Position numbers and translations under genes: made by a program. The notes under the pieces were generated by a model, which did not search any database, was not told the DNA's origin, and was given only the letters and a program-made list of their open reading frames with translations. From Glandiceps talaboti (taxonomy: Eukaryota > Hemichordata > Enteropneusta > Spengelidae): a stretch of 64,000 nt of DNA. This document shows, in pieces, positions 41,494 to 56,503 of this stretch (positions within the stretch are counted from its first letter, which is position 1; each line of letters starts with the position of its first letter). The stretch covers positions 20,448,449 to 20,512,448 of the forward strand of contig NC_135553.1 in assembly GCF_964340395.1 (NCBI RefSeq), given 5' to 3'.

Positions 41494-42327
41494 TACAGCT
41501 AAAATGATGTAGGCTTGGTGTTTCACTCATGGCACATTACATTTTTGACACAAAGATAGACATATTTCAACTCTAGACTAACAATAATTAGACAATATAA
41601 TTATAACAATAATAAGACATTATACAGAGTTTAAAAAAAAATATTTTAAAAAATATTATACATTCCATTTATCTAACCAAAAGTTTACACTTTCATATAA
41701 ACCTTATTTTGTTGGGGTTTTTTTTTGGTTAACTATTATTACTGTTAGTTTATATGTATTTACTAGTTTGTTTTAGCACCAAATATTTATTGCAGAAAAT
41801 CCAATGAAGAAATGCAGATTTCTTGATGGATACAATAAAGATTCTATTCTAATAACAGAGATACAACAAACGTACACACAGCAGGATCCTTTGTCCAATC
41901 ACATTGAACACTGATACAGCTATTAAAATTGACATTCGTTTGCTGTTTCACTCATGGGACATTCTGTTTTCGACACAGAGATAGACATATTCCAACTCTA
42001 GACTAACAACAACAGAGACACAACGAACACAGCAGGATCCTTTGCCCAATCACATTGAACACTGGATAAGCATTGCTATTCTTTCGCAGTGCAGTAGAAA
42101 CAGGCTTTGAATGAAAACATTACACATGGACTTGATGTTTTTAATGGCTTCAATTTTTTATTTTTTAACTGGTAAATCAACATTTCAACTGTACTACTAC
42201 CACATCCCCACTGTGCATGGCACCTAGTATGTAATTGTGTCTTTTGCATTATAAGTTGTCTTTAGTATGTTTAAAAAATGTTGTGTTACATTAGTGAAAC
42301 ACCAAACCAACATCATTTTAGCTGTAA
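41494..42327. mobile_element. TIR element of about 830 bp with internal duplications
   Basis: Left TTACAGCTAAAATGATGTAG and GGTGTTTCACTCATG; right CATTAGTGAAACACC and CCAACATCATTTTAGCTGTA. Internal blocks GACATATTNCAACTCTAGAC (about 41557, 41983) and GCAGGATCCTTTGNCCAATC (41880, 42034) occur twice. Confidence 0.7.
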
Positions 42328-43090
42328 GAGTTTTATAAGACTCGTATGAAAAAATTAAGATAAGAGTTATTTAGACAGACTGAGTTTACTCAGCTGTAGA
42401 ATCATCATATTGATTCATGCTACCACTAACCTTCAAGGACAAAACAAATCAAATGGCGCCCTCAACGTATATGTAGATGAATTCTTTCATTTTTTTTGAT
42501 GACTCATATATAGTGGAATTCCATGTATGAGTAGTCATCAATGTGATCAATCAGACCACATCCTATTTACAAATAGTTTTCCTGGTATTAATGACTATCT
42601 AACCTTGATATATTTAAAGTACAGAGTAGTAAAACTCTGAAAATTGATGGATTCTGAGAACTTATTTCGGAATTCCGTAGTGAAGTGATGATAAACATCC
42701 TGTCCTGTTTGAACATATTGATTGCTTCAGTTTCGGAGACAAATAATACTTAAAATGTCTTGTGTATCTGTACAAGGTTCTATGGATCAAGGTTGAATGA
42801 AATATTAGCAAGAGACCACTGGGGAGGTTGAATGAACTGCACTTAAATCGTTTTTATATTCATATATTGTTTTTCAATTACCGTATAAAATCAGTCTTAT
42901 AATATCATCTGCCCTAAGGATATTATTCAGAAAGATGATATATGTCATATTTTGTATCATTATTTTTAAGAAATCTAAGATGATTCATTTAGATTGGTTT
43001 GATAAGTGATATCCTTGAATTCAAGAATTGTCATGTTGCCATAGTTACATAAAAGTACAATCTGTATCATGCGATACAGTTTTATAAAAA
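42328..43090. other. No feature recognised
   Basis: AT-rich intergenic sequence. Confidence 0.4.
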
Positions 43091-43785
43091 AAAACGTAAG
43101 ATGCATTACACTTATAACTCTAGTCGTTCTACATCACGACAACACATATCTATGTCACTGGTTCTGCTGTGTTCAAAATATGTGACTCAAAATGTTCAAA
43201 ATTGCCATATTTTCTCAGACTTTTCTTTGATATTACTGCCGCTGGTATAATTACGTTATTTGTTAATATTTTGCTTCTTTCAGCTGAAAAATACTCTTGA
43301 CCTAAAGGGATGTCACTACACGTCGCTAAACAAGTAGTGACAAACGCCCCTAAAAAAGGTCACTTGTATTTTCCTTGGCAGAATGAAGAAAAAATATTGG
43401 GGAATAATATCTAATTGTACTATGCCCAAGCCAAGTTGTTGTCTTTGAACAGAAAATATCAAATATATACCCTGGTTGTTTTACGTCACAGCAACCCGTG
43501 TTTACATCACCGGTTCTATGTTGCTAGAAATAAAAGTCAAAACGTTTCAAATCGCCATTATTTTTCTTACATTATTTAGAGGAGGTATCTTTATGTTTAA
43601 TATTCACCAACATTTTTCTTCATTCAGCTGGGAAATACTTGTGACCTAACAATTCGTAACTACGAGTTGACAAGACCCCTTAGGTCAGTCGTATTTTTCT
43701 TGACTGAACAAAGACAAACATTAGGGAATGACTTCTAATTGTTCTTTGTTGTAATTGTCAAAAGGAGAAAAAAATATTTCTTGTA
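43090..43785 (+). repeat. Two tandem copies of the ACATCACTGGTTCTGCTGTG repeat
   Basis: Copies begin near 43110 and 43470. Each contains the ACATCAC(T/C)GGTTCT block, a TTCTTCATTCAGCTG-like block, and a CAAGTAGTGACAA/GACCCCTTAGGTCA end. The same repeat occurs at 4360 and 45.1-45.9 kb. Confidence 0.7.
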
Positions 43786-44172
43786 AGACCTAAAAAAAAT
43801 TGTTTGGTTGTGGTTACCCGACTGCACCTAATATTTAACTGTCGACCCTCAACTTTTTTTTATCGTATGTTTTTTGAGAGAAGGAATAAAATAGCGAAAA
43901 GTATGAAGTCTTGTAAGAAATAGTGGATGCGGAATCTCACATCAACTTAAAAAAGACGCTATAAAACTTCTTCCAATCTGTAATGGCTGTACATCTGATA
44001 GGAAGAAACCAATAAGACAGAGATCATATGAAAAACAACGGAAAACATATAACTACCTGAATGAGACACTCATATATGGGGAAAAAAAAAGTTTAAACAA
44101 ATCAAGAAAATCGACCTACTCCACCTATTCTAAAATTGCGTGTAATCGGAACCACACATTTTTTTTTAGGCC
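43786..44172. mobile_element. TIR element of 387 bp, GGTTCCGGTTACC family
   Basis: Left ACCTAAAAAAAATTGTTTGG TTGTGGTTACCCGAC; right GTAATCGGAACCACAC then TTTTTTTTAGGCCT. Interior AATAGTGGATGCGGAATCTC and ATGGCTGTACATCTGAT are shared with 56121-56503 and 63645-63835. Confidence 0.78.
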
Positions 44173-45089
44173 TAAGCAAAAGTTACACATTACGCTTTAA
44201 GTTTTTCGTTAACACCAAAATCATAAGATATGTCATTCCATCAAGTTTGATATATTGTGTTCAGAATACACCATTAGATAAATCACCAGTCACTTGATAC
44301 CCCAGTGACATCATCGAATCAATTAACTGGAAATTGCTTCTGAGAAAGCCTTCAGCTTAGAGGCTATTTATAACCAAGAAGTAAATATCGTAAATGTCAA
44401 ATGATATATGGTGTAGAAAAGTTTCTGGTTAAAAATAGAGTTTGTTTTGACATACGTATTGTCTCCGATAACATGGCTTCTGAAAATAGGGTAGGTATGT
44501 CAGAATTTTATTTTTTTAAATTCATTTTTTAAAAATGAGTTAGAGAAAGTGCTTTGACCCTAAGACAAAATATTTTTGATTACTTTAAGGATAATGTGAT
44601 ATTGTCAAATGAAGTACATGAAAACAAATGTTTGTGAAGTACACAAGCACAATACAACTATATACACTGTACTGTACGAATTCAATTTACACACTGGATT
44701 TCTTAAAAACATGGAATGCGTGATTTGTTTTTTAAATAAGAAGAAACATACCTTGGCGAGAAATTTTGCATAGAAACAGACCATTTTACTTTTTTGAATG
44801 TAAAAAAAATGTTAAAATTTACTCAGAAATAATATGTCAATTCTTACCGTTTTCATCTAATCATGGTCTAGATTCAATTTAGTATCAATTTTTCTCTGGT
44901 AATCAGGTATTGGAACCATAATCACTAAAATGAAAACAGGACTACTGAGATGTTTTGTAATACTGTGGGTTTTTTGTCACCAATGTCTCAGTTACAAAAT
45001 GTATTTAGAAGTACATTTCAGTTGCATTCAGTTGCTTTTTGAAAGTACTGCAGTCATGTCAAAATCAAGTACTTTATGACGTTCCATTT

Positions 45090-45430
45090 CCTCCTATTAA
45101 AGATATGACCTTGCCACAGGCAAGCCAAGTTGAACACATTCGAACAACATACAGGGGATCTATAACCTGGTCATTCTATATCATGACAACCCACTCCTGC
45201 AAGTCTCTAATGTTTTGCAGTGCTCAAAATATCCGGCAAAATAGACAAAATTAATATATTCTTCCTGATGTTTCATAGATTATTCTTGCACACTAGGTCA
45301 TATCTTGTTCCCGGTGTTTTTCTTCATTCATCTCATGACCAAAGCATTTTTCACTACAATACTCGTCTTTAACTCAAAGTGACAAGACCCCTTAGGTTAC
45401 TCGTATTTTCCCTGGTTGAACGCAGAAAAT
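45090..45430 (+). repeat. Further copy of the 43-kb repeat
   Basis: Shares CCAAGTTGAACA, TTTTTCTTCATTCATCT and GACAAGACCCCTTAGGTTAC. Confidence 0.55.
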
Positions 45431-45609
45431 TGTTTGGAATAGTATATTATACCAAATAGTATATAGGAACCACATACTGCATGCAGCTGTGATTGTTGGT
45501 ATAAGTTGAGAAAACTGTGTGTGATTATGTAGATGGTTTAGATAAATATTTATTGCAAAACACAAAATACATGTATTACTTATCATCATATTTAGATCTT
45601 ATTCCTCAA

Positions 45610-45930
45610 TATATTTTTCCTCGTTCAGCCACGGAAAATACAAGCGGTCACTATGAGTCACTAGACAAGTAGTGACAATCCTTAGGTCACGTGTATTCTC
45701 TAAAAATATTGGAGAATAACACAATTATAGCAGCGCCAGTAATATCAAAGAAAAATCAGGGAAATTAAAGGCAATTTTGAACATTTTGACTCATATTTCA
45801 AACACAGCAGAAGCATGTGACATATACGCGCATTGTCGTGATGTAGAAAGACCAGAGTATATATTCCATATTTTTTGTTTCGACTTGGCTCGTGCGTGAT
45901 ACCATGATCATTATCATCGACATAATAATT
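45610..45930 (-). repeat. Inverted copy of the 43-kb repeat
   Basis: On the minus strand it reads ACGAGCCAAGTCG, then TCTTTCTACATCACGACAAT, TGCTGTGTTTGAAATATGAG and CTTGTCTAGTGACTCATAG, the same order as in the 4.4-kb and 43-kb copies. Confidence 0.65.
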
Positions 45931-46254
45931 GCGTTTCTAGGCAACCAGCCTATATGCAAAGTTTACAAATATGTTTCTGTCATACACAGATAGCAAAAGT
46001 GAGAGAAAAATATATTACATAGTAGTTTATTTTGGAAGTTCTCATCTCCATAGCTTTGTATAAAACATATGTACACATATCTCAAGCAAGATATCTGAAT
46101 TAGCTGTATGTATTCAGTAAAATTTTGAACTTATTGAAATTGGGTTCAATGGTTGTGAACATTGCTTGGTTTCTAAAGTTGATCATACAGTGGACAAATT
46201 AAGAGAAAGTGGTACTATAATTATCTTCAACATCTCGTAAGTTACATATGCTGC

Positions 46255-46267
46255 AGGGGGGGGGGGT
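46255..46267. repeat. Poly-G run
   Basis: Uninterrupted G tract. Confidence 0.9.
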
Positions 46268-46584
46268 AGTATCTACTGTTGCAGTGACTCTGAGTGAGTA
46301 AAGAAAACACGTACTGATTGTTTGCGCAAGTTGAGAAAACTAAGTATGATTATGAGGGATGGAGATGGAGATGGAGATGGAGTGGAAAACTATAGTTGGC
46401 TTGATAGAAATCTTGATCTAAAGATAGTACATTGTATTCTTTATATCCATTGTATTGATGTTAGATATATATAACTACTTTACAGTCTCACATGTCTTGT
46501 ATAGAGGTGTCAATTATGAGTCATGATAGAAGTGTATATTTTTGTCCTCTAGTGTTGTGTAGGTGGTATTTTGCCAAGTTTGGT

Positions 46585-46835
46585 CTAAAATTAGAATATT
46601 CGAGTGAAAGGGGATAAGATTCCGCTAACTCAATTTTACACTGAGTGTATTGACAACCAGGCACTCACACAGAGGTCATGTATTTAACTGGACTATGAAG
46701 ATTCTTATTCCACGAAAGCCTTGAGGGAAAGGGAATAGGATTCCGCTTATGCCGTTTCTAGTATTACACTAAGAGTGTATTGAAGACCTGAAGACACACA
46801 TACATTTCATGCATTTAGCTGGACTAATACTCCCC
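46585..46835. repeat. Two tandem units of about 140 bp
   Basis: AAAGGGGATAAGATTCCGCT and AAAGGGAATAGGATTCCGCT start the two units. ACACTGAGTGTATTGA and ACTAAGAGTGTATTGA, and AGCTGGACTA/AACTGGACTA also recur. Confidence 0.75.
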
Positions 46836-46936
46836 TTTTCACAATCCAATAATCTTTTTATTTGGCTTAATAGACGGATATTAAAATAAATGATGAATTC
46901 ATGGAAATTTATTGAAATATGTATGAAGACTGGTTT

Positions 46937-47291
46937 TTAAAGTGGCACAAGCTATCTTTATAAGCTTTTTATACTCAAGTGAAAATACTTTAAATAAACC
47001 ACATTCCAGTATGATGTTAAATTTGATACAATATGTCTTCTATAATATTACGATTGTCTTCTGGCATTGTTAGAATAGTTGACTAGGTAGCAGAGATTTC
47101 AAGGACATTTTTACCGTCATCGGATTGTTTATGAATAATATCTAAATACGGAGTTTGAGTTCGGGTAATTGCTAGTGGTGGTTAAAGTATATGCTTCAGT
47201 GTATATTAGTACTATACTGCAAGTACCTTTAAAAATATGCAGCGAAAAAAAAAGCCCCATATATGAATAAACTTGAGCTTGTACCCCATTG
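46937..47291. mobile_element. TTAAAGTGGCACAAGC foldback element, copy 2
   Basis: Left TTAAAGTGGCACAAGCTATC; right CTTGAGCTTGTACCCCATT. The interior is inverted relative to the copies at 30569 and 58154 (CTTCTGGCATTGTTAGAATA). Confidence 0.75.
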
Positions 47292-47439
47292 AATATTTCT
47301 GTCCTTATACAGGTGTTAAATGTATCAATGATGAAATGTATTAAAATATGGCATGCATCAATATACTTTGAGAATTGTTCTCGATGTGGCGAGGGATGTT
47401 AGTTTTCTGAATTCAAATTTCATTTGTAATTAGGAGAGG

Positions 47440-47860
47440 GGTATTGTTATATCGCCTTGACATGTTAAGATATTACATCAGATATCAGTCTTTTAGTTCT
47501 TGAATTTCAAAAATGTCCACATGCGAGAGGAGGGAATTCAACCCCCCTCTCATCGCACCCACCCCCCACACTAGCTCCCTAGAATTTTTAATTCAAATTT
47601 AACTGACAGTACTTTTACTACTAGCTCAGTGACTACCTCAACATGTTAAAATCGTATCAGAAAGCAATTTTTTAGCCCTCATAATTTCAAAAGTTTCAAG
47701 GGGTACCCACCCCCACACTGTACTGCTCCCTTGTATTTTGATTCAAATTTCGCCTCGTATTATTACTACCTCGACATATTAAAATAGAACCAGAAAGCAA
47801 TTCTTTTTATAGTCATTGAATTACAAAAGTCTGAAGGGAGGGTCGTATTTTTTTTTTTAA
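47440..47860. repeat. Three degenerate tandem units of about 150 bp
   Basis: ACATGTTAAAATCGTATCAG, its variants at about 47461 and 47775, and TTTCAAAAGTTTCAAGGGG-like ends recur with C-rich stretches between. Confidence 0.7.
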
Positions 47861-48419
47861 CCGACAGCCCAACCCATCATTGTTAAGGCGTTATTATGAG
47901 CAACATAAAACTGACAAGGGTTTCCTTACTGTCAGACTACACATATACTGGCTGTTGATGTGACATACAAGGCAGGCAAATTTGATGAAGCCATAGTGTG
48001 CTACTAATTCTATATTTAAAGTAGTGTCTAAGTTAATCATGTATTTGTACACCACAGTATACCATCAACTTGTTCAAGGCCGAAACCATACAGGAGACCA
48101 ATTATCATCCATGGAAATCGACTTCTATACCTGTATCACACCATCAAGGTTCAATAACCTCATTATAATGCAAATTTATATTCATAATACAAATTGTAGG
48201 GGCGTGTATGTAATGTCTGTTTCATTTTTAAAAAACTGATTTATTGATGTCCCCTTTTGTTCACATTTGATAAATAGGTTTTGTAAAACTTTATTACAAT
48301 GGTTTACAGCTAAAAATCAATGGGAAACAACAATAGACTAAATCTTTGTTCTAACACGATACATTGCAAAGAGCCCCCCCCCAAAAAAAAAAAAAAAAAA
48401 AGTGTAAAAAGTTTATTAT

Positions 48420-48910
48420 TGTACGTACAATAACAAAGATTTTACACATTTATTAATCTTTTGCTATTTATTGAATTACAAACAAGGACTTGGTATGTTG
48501 TTTTCACACTGATTTTTTTTTCAAGTAGGAAGCCATGATAAAATTATTTTATAAATAAAGAATCCAAAATAAATATTCCATCCTCATTCATATGGTCACT
48601 TTAAAGTGAAAATACTCAGGTTGTATTAGTAGATATCGGACAGTACTTATTTGATACACAGCCGTATTGTACTTTTACCGAAAATGATCTGATGATAAAA
48701 AAAGTGTTTTCTAAGTTAAAAAATTCTCATCCTCATCTATGTGGCCACTATAAAGTGAAAGTACTCAGGCTGTGTGTATTATGGGACTGGTGATATGGGA
48801 CAATACTTATTTCATACACAGCCATATCATAATTTTACTGAAAGCAGTCTGATGATAAATGAAAATCCAAAATAAATAACAAATCTTCATCCATATGACC
48901 ACTTTAAAAT
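48420..48910. repeat. Several arms of the AAAGTGGCCATAT foldback family
   Basis: AAGTAGGAAGCCATGATAAA at 48525, CATTCATATGGTCACTTTAA at 48584, TCATCTATGTGGCCACTATA and TTCATCCATATGACCACTTT further on. Three partial arms side by side. Confidence 0.65.
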
Positions 48911-48939
48911 AAGAGTCTGCATTATGATAACTATTTATT

Positions 48940-49310
48940 TCATTATTTATTTATTTTATTATTAATCTTTCATATACAGACACCATTTCAGTGCTTCAAG
49001 CACTGTTCTCCCAATGGAACCTGTTGTAAGATTACGTACACAGAAAAATAAACCAAAAAGGACAAACTAGGACAAAAAGTTACAGACGCACAATGTACTT
49101 TAAAAGATATCCAATTACCAGACTACATTCTTAAGATGTCTTTTGAATACCAATGAGTTTGGAGCTAATCTTATGGGTAGGGGTAGATTGTTCCATAGAA
49201 CAGCACCACTGTAGTGAAATGCCCGTTTCCCATATTCAGTTTTAACTGTAGGGATGTATATGTTATATGTTACCTTTACTGGCCTGTCTTGTGTTAATAT
49301 GAAGATGACT
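48940..49310 (-). mobile_element. 3' end of a second LINE, minus strand
   Basis: Minus-strand conceptual translation contains VTYNIYIPTVKTEYGKRAFH, YSGAVLWNNLPLPIRLAP and SLVFKRHLKNVVW, a reverse-transcriptase C-terminus of a non-LTR element of a different lineage from the one at 240. It ends in GGTGTCTGTATATGAAAG and a TAAT/TAAA-rich tail. 5'-truncated. Confidence 0.8.
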
Positions 49311-49875
49311 TTGGTTGGAAAGACTGAACATTCAGTGAGGTAACTAGGTGTATTACTACAGGTTATTGTTGTGGATGACAGGTTCGTACAGTCTCGCTCA
49401 CATCATTTTACTTTCACTTTCGCACCACGCCTGACGAAAGTCCTTTATAGACAATTTCTGGTGAATAGCTGAGTGGTCTATTTAACCGTTGTAAACTTTC
49501 ACTTTAGATGTATTCCATAAGTCTGGTCCCATCAATGTCCTAAAAACTTTGCACTTTTATTTAATACGTTTTTCTAGCAGAAATTCTCATTTATATGACC
49601 TAGCTGTTGTTCAATCTCATTTTTTTGTCACCTTGTCACAGTAGTTTCAAATTTCATGCACTATGCAAGATGTGTTAAATTTGATCAAATGCAGAGAGAT
49701 ATTTAATGCATTCTCTGCATATTATAGTCGTTTTGATGTGCACATGGTCTACACATGTGACAAATATTATATGCCATTAGAAGTGTCGGTTGTATCTAGA
49801 TTAATCAAATTGCCAAAAATTAAGGTCTTGTGATTTTTTCATCTCTGCATTATTTATCTATCAGGCACTGAGACA

Positions 49876-50085
49876 CTTAGATCAGTGTGCTCTCTAAGCC
49901 AATTTGACGCACCACTGATGCACACAATTTCTAGTGACACACCAAAATTTGGTGTTCCCCTATCTCTTACTATGTGGTGATCAGTGTGCCCTCTAAGCCA
50001 ATTTGACATGCCACTGATGCATATAATTTCTCAGTAGTGACGCACCAAAATTTGGTGTTCCCTTATCACTTACTCTGCGGTCGAC
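49876..50085. repeat. Two tandem units of about 101 bp
   Basis: GATCAGTGTGCTCTCTAAGC at 49879 and GATCAGTGTGCCCTCTAAGC at 49980, each followed by CACCAAAATTTGGTGTTCCC, which is itself a short palindrome. Confidence 0.9.
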
Positions 50086-50691
50086 TCACAAGAAATGCCA
50101 GTTTTGTATCGTTTTGACTCACAACAATAAAATTTGGCTATCATTAGACAGGGCACATTGACTCAGGTGCTAAGCTTATTATTGCATAGTGCATGGATAA
50201 TTGATGCAGCAACTGGTCATTGAACTCTGTTATTACATTTGTAGTTTTAATCTGATGACGCAAATTCAAGTCACAGTTTGATATCATAATAAAGTGCTTC
50301 ATATCCACTCATTTTTGTTGAACCTTGAGTCTTCAGGCTGTTATATCAAAACACCTCATTCCTTCCTTTTAAAATTGGCATGTCTTCTACTGCTAGCTCA
50401 CGTTTCTGTATTTATCTCCTATAAAAAGAAATGATGAGATATACAGTCATAAATACTTACTAATAAATGCACGAGTGAAAAACATGATCGTCGCAACAAA
50501 AGTCAACTCAAAGCCTTTAGGGAATCCACAAAGCCTGATTATCGTGCAGGTTAGCTTCTTGTGTCTGTTAATCGCCCGTAAAGAATAATGAGAGAATTTT
50601 GTTTTCATAGATATTAAAAAAGAAAACACACGAATAAAAACTTGCTAGTGTCAAGAAAACTTGGTTTGAGGAGAGAATTTGGTTTCCAAAA

Positions 50692-50694
<3 letters not shown>

Positions 50695-50781
<87 letters not shown>

Positions 50782-50782
50782 G
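50695..50782. repeat. (GA)n microsatellite
   Basis: About 40 GA units followed by a short G run. Confidence 0.97.
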
Positions 50783-51889
50783 GGGGGGTTCACCCAACAT
50801 CATGTAAGCAAAACAAACATAAAATAGCAAAATATATTAAAATAAGTAGTAAAAATCAGAATCAAACTCTGTTAAACCCAATGCAAGAACAATTGTAATA
50901 TCGGTCAATTTGTATTTCGTCCAATTTATTCGTAAACATATAATTGACACGTATGTCTGAATACTCTGATTTTTTCCACGAAATTATGACTGCACAGACT
51001 GAGTAACTTTTTCCTGGAAATATGTTGACAATATTTTTCTAAAAAACTGTGGCCCCTGGGTACTAATTTTGCAACCATCATAGTATTTGAATCTCCTTTG
51101 TCCAATGAATATAGATGTATGTAGATGTATGTAAATGTATGCTAATTGTATGAAAATGAGCTGGAAATCCAGGCGTAGTGCAGAAAATGACCAAATATGG
51201 ACAAAAAATTGGTCGTAGATATACGGTTGTAGCCCTTTCACTGTAATTTGTTTATTTTGATGCATGACGCAGTTATTTATAGATGAAGAGAAGAGATTTC
51301 GTATGATAACTTTGCGAAAACAATGTGGAGTATGTCCTAGTTTTAGATACGTTTTACTTTCACTTTGTTGAACACACTGTGTGATGTACTGACTGGCAGC
51401 TACCGAGATAAAATCTAGCAAGGCTCAACAGTCACGACAGCTAGGACTGTGAAATTATAGTCTTGAGTTTAAATTTACGCAATAAAGATTGGCAAATATT
51501 GCCTGGAAAAACAACTTTATTGATATCGGCAAAAAGGTAAATGATCCAAGTAGTGCAAAGAAAGAGAACTGTGTATAGTGTAAATGAACTGTCTTTATAT
51601 TCATTGTTACCATGAATGGCAGTTTCTCAATGAGAGATGTATGTATGCGCATTTTTGTTGTTTTAGAAAATCTGTCTATCATAAAATTTGGCGTATTAAA
51701 GTGATGTTCCCATTTATTGAAATAACATTTATTCTTCAGCTATTATACAATGTATATCTACACTTATTTCTTCTTCCCTGTACAAACAAAATTATTCATT
51801 TTACTGTTGTTACACGTACAGTTACTGAAAGAAAAAGATAACAAAATTCATTCTTTTCCTTATAAAATGAAGCTAATGAATACATATTT

Positions 51890-52345
51890 AATAATGAGAA
51901 ATCATTTGCATAATTACTGGTTTTCCCCCGAGTGGGAGATGTCTTGTCAGCGGGTGTCATTGTATCCACGTAAATGTCTTGATCCAAAGTTACAAAAGTG
52001 ATTAATTTTTCAGGTATTATTTATAATGAATCTATTTTTCAAAAACTCAACACATGCCCTGTGTGAAGGCCAAGGCATGACATGCATATTAATGAAAGTC
52101 ATTTGCATAATTAGTGGTCATCCCCTATTGGGAGAAGTCTAGCAGGTGTCACTGTTTCTATGTAAATGTCTTATTAATTCATAACCCAAATTTACAAAAG
52201 TGATCAACTTTGCAGGTATCATTTACAAAGAATCAAAATATGAACACATGCCCTGTGTGAAGGCCAAGGCATGACATGCATATTAATGAAAGTCATTTGC
52301 ATAATTAGGGGTCATCCCCAATTGGGAAAAATCCATGTAAATGTC
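51890..52345. repeat. Tandem repeat of about 190 bp, 2.5 units
   Basis: GTCATTTGCATAATTAG recurs near 51903, 52102 and 52288. CACATGCCCTGTGTGAAGGC plus CAAGGCATGACATGCATATT occurs at 52050 and 52246, essentially identical. Confidence 0.92.
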
Positions 52346-53515
52346 TTGATTCAAAGTTACACCAGTTGTCAACTTTTTCAGTTATTATTATCAATCTATT
52401 TGTCAAGTTCTCATAGTAGTAAAATATCACATAGTTCTGTACTGTTAATAAATGATGATAACCAGATTGAAAAAGTTTGAGTATATTTAAAACAATTACT
52501 GTATAATGTAACAATTACATTCACTAGAAATGGAAGATAAAAGAGTCTTCAAGTTTAAAAAAAAAGTAGTGCTGTTACTTCTTTAAAGTTCATCAACATT
52601 ATACCACACGTAGTTAAGCAAACTCGTCATCAATCAACATATGCATTTGTAAGTTTTATCAATATTTTTTTTCAACATTATATTGGACCAACATTTTTTC
52701 CATCATTATATTGGACCAAAATGAATACCTTGTCATTTTGACTTTGACTTAGATCTTGGTATATTTTCTGGTATTATACATTATTTATAAACATATTATC
52801 AATTATGATATTTTGTGTCATCATAATTTTATCATATAGTACTGCAATATCACATTTCAAAAGTGAGAGACCCCTGGAGAAACTGACAAATAGTACATCT
52901 AAGTTTGTATCATCTGAATGATACACTATTTTAAGTACACACAATTTATAACAACTTCTGTTGCACATGGAATTTAATAGACAAAGGAAAAATGAATAAC
53001 AGCTTAACTGAGAACTATTGAGCATTTAAAATCAAGTGTTGTGTTCCAAAAAAAATTGTAAAATTTCATTGTTTTCAAGCACTGAAATTACCAATAGCAA
53101 CACAGAATCACTGCATCCAACAAGACATGGAGAGAGCCCTCATGGAGAGAGCCCTCAGTGTTTAAAACTCTTAATTTATGCAAATTTAGTCTCAAAATAT
53201 TCAAATATAAGGATCCAAAGTGGGCTTAAGGTAACTTTTGACATTTGCTTTGTGGTAATTTATTTGAATATATTCAAATTAGAAGGCCCCTTATGTTGTT
53301 AATAATGAAGTTGTTTGGATGATGCTGTCGAATAGAGTTGAAGAATGAGACCGCACCCCTTTAGAAAGAGCACACGTGTCATATGGGAGGGATTGAATGA
53401 CTTGTTTGACACTACATGTAAAGTAAAAACACCCCGCTGTTTGTGGAATACTCCTTCCAACAATACAAAGGAACAACCAGTTACAAAGACACATTGATCT
53501 CTAGGACACTTCCTA
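52346..53515. other. AT-rich, no gene recognised
   Basis: Contains a 16-bp duplication (CATGGAGAGAGCCCT at 53127 and 53142). Nothing else supported. Confidence 0.4.
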
Positions 53516-53707
53516 TTGCAATACATAGCTAGTTACTTGCATATAAAGACAATGGGTAGAACCTATTTTCCTTATAACTGTCCAACTATACTTAGGAACA
53601 GTTTATACTTGCACACAAAAAAAAGAAAAGAAACTTTGGCCAGACTATATTCGACATTCAGTTTTGTTGACAAATTTCCAAATAACTTTTCAATTTTCTT
53701 TATACAG

Positions 53708-53859
53708 TGTATGGCACGAGTTCAAGTGACACCGGGAAGCGTTTTCTGTGTTGAATTCATTCAATATAAAAATGGAGAAACAAATCATGGTTTTTTATCT
53801 CAATACTCTTATTTACCAAAATTATCAAAAAAAAAAACCCATATCAAAATACTGACAGT
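53708..53859 (+). other. Possible orphan exon (weak)
   Basis: Within a 159-codon open frame (53516-53995), a segment has an acceptor (TTCTTTATACAG) and a donor (GTAAGT) in the right order and translates to MARVQVTPGSVFCVEFIQ and further. I recognise no family. The last part of the open frame, beyond the donor, is a hydrophobic stretch that AT-rich DNA often encodes by chance. More likely fortuitous than real. Confidence 0.15.
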
Positions 53860-53995
53860 AAGTAGTTTAGTTTCAATAGTAGTTAGTTTTACATCAAATG
53901 GACTTTTTATTTTACTTTTCTGTTTAGTGCTTCTCATATTTGTTTTCTTTTTAATACTAGGACTGAATCAGTTAAAAAGTTCTGTAGCTATGTAA

Positions 53996-56120
<2,125 letters not shown>

Positions 56121-56503
56121 AGATCTAATTAAAAAAAGTTATTTGGTTCCGGTTACCCGACCCCACCTAGTTTTTTCACACCAACCCGAAACTATTTTTT
56201 ATGTATTCAAGAAAAAAATAATAAAATCGTAAAAATTGTGTGAAGTCTCCCAAGAAATAGTGGATGTGGAAACTGACATCAACTTAAAAAGACAATATAA
56301 AACTGTTCTTCCAATCTATAATGGCTGTACATCTGATGAGAAGAAACCAATAACAGAGAGACCATATGGAAAACAACGGAAAACTACCTGAATTAGGCAC
56401 TCACATATGAAAAAAAAATAAATTTAAAAATGAAATAAAAAATGTCATACCCCGCCTATTCTAAAATTGTATGTAATTGGAACCACACTGGGTTTTTTTT
56501 ACG
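56121..56503. mobile_element. GGTTCCGGTTACC family element, copy 3
   Basis: TTATTTGGTTCCGGTTACCC at the left and GTAATTGGAACCACAC at the right; interior AAGAAATAGTGGATGTGGAA and ATGGCTGTACATCTGATGAG as in 43786-44172. Confidence 0.78.

Noticed and set aside
50984-51421. 145-codon minus-strand open frame
   Set aside because: No recognisable family, Ile/Tyr/His-rich composition as expected from AT-rich DNA with ATGTATG repeats, and no splice context.
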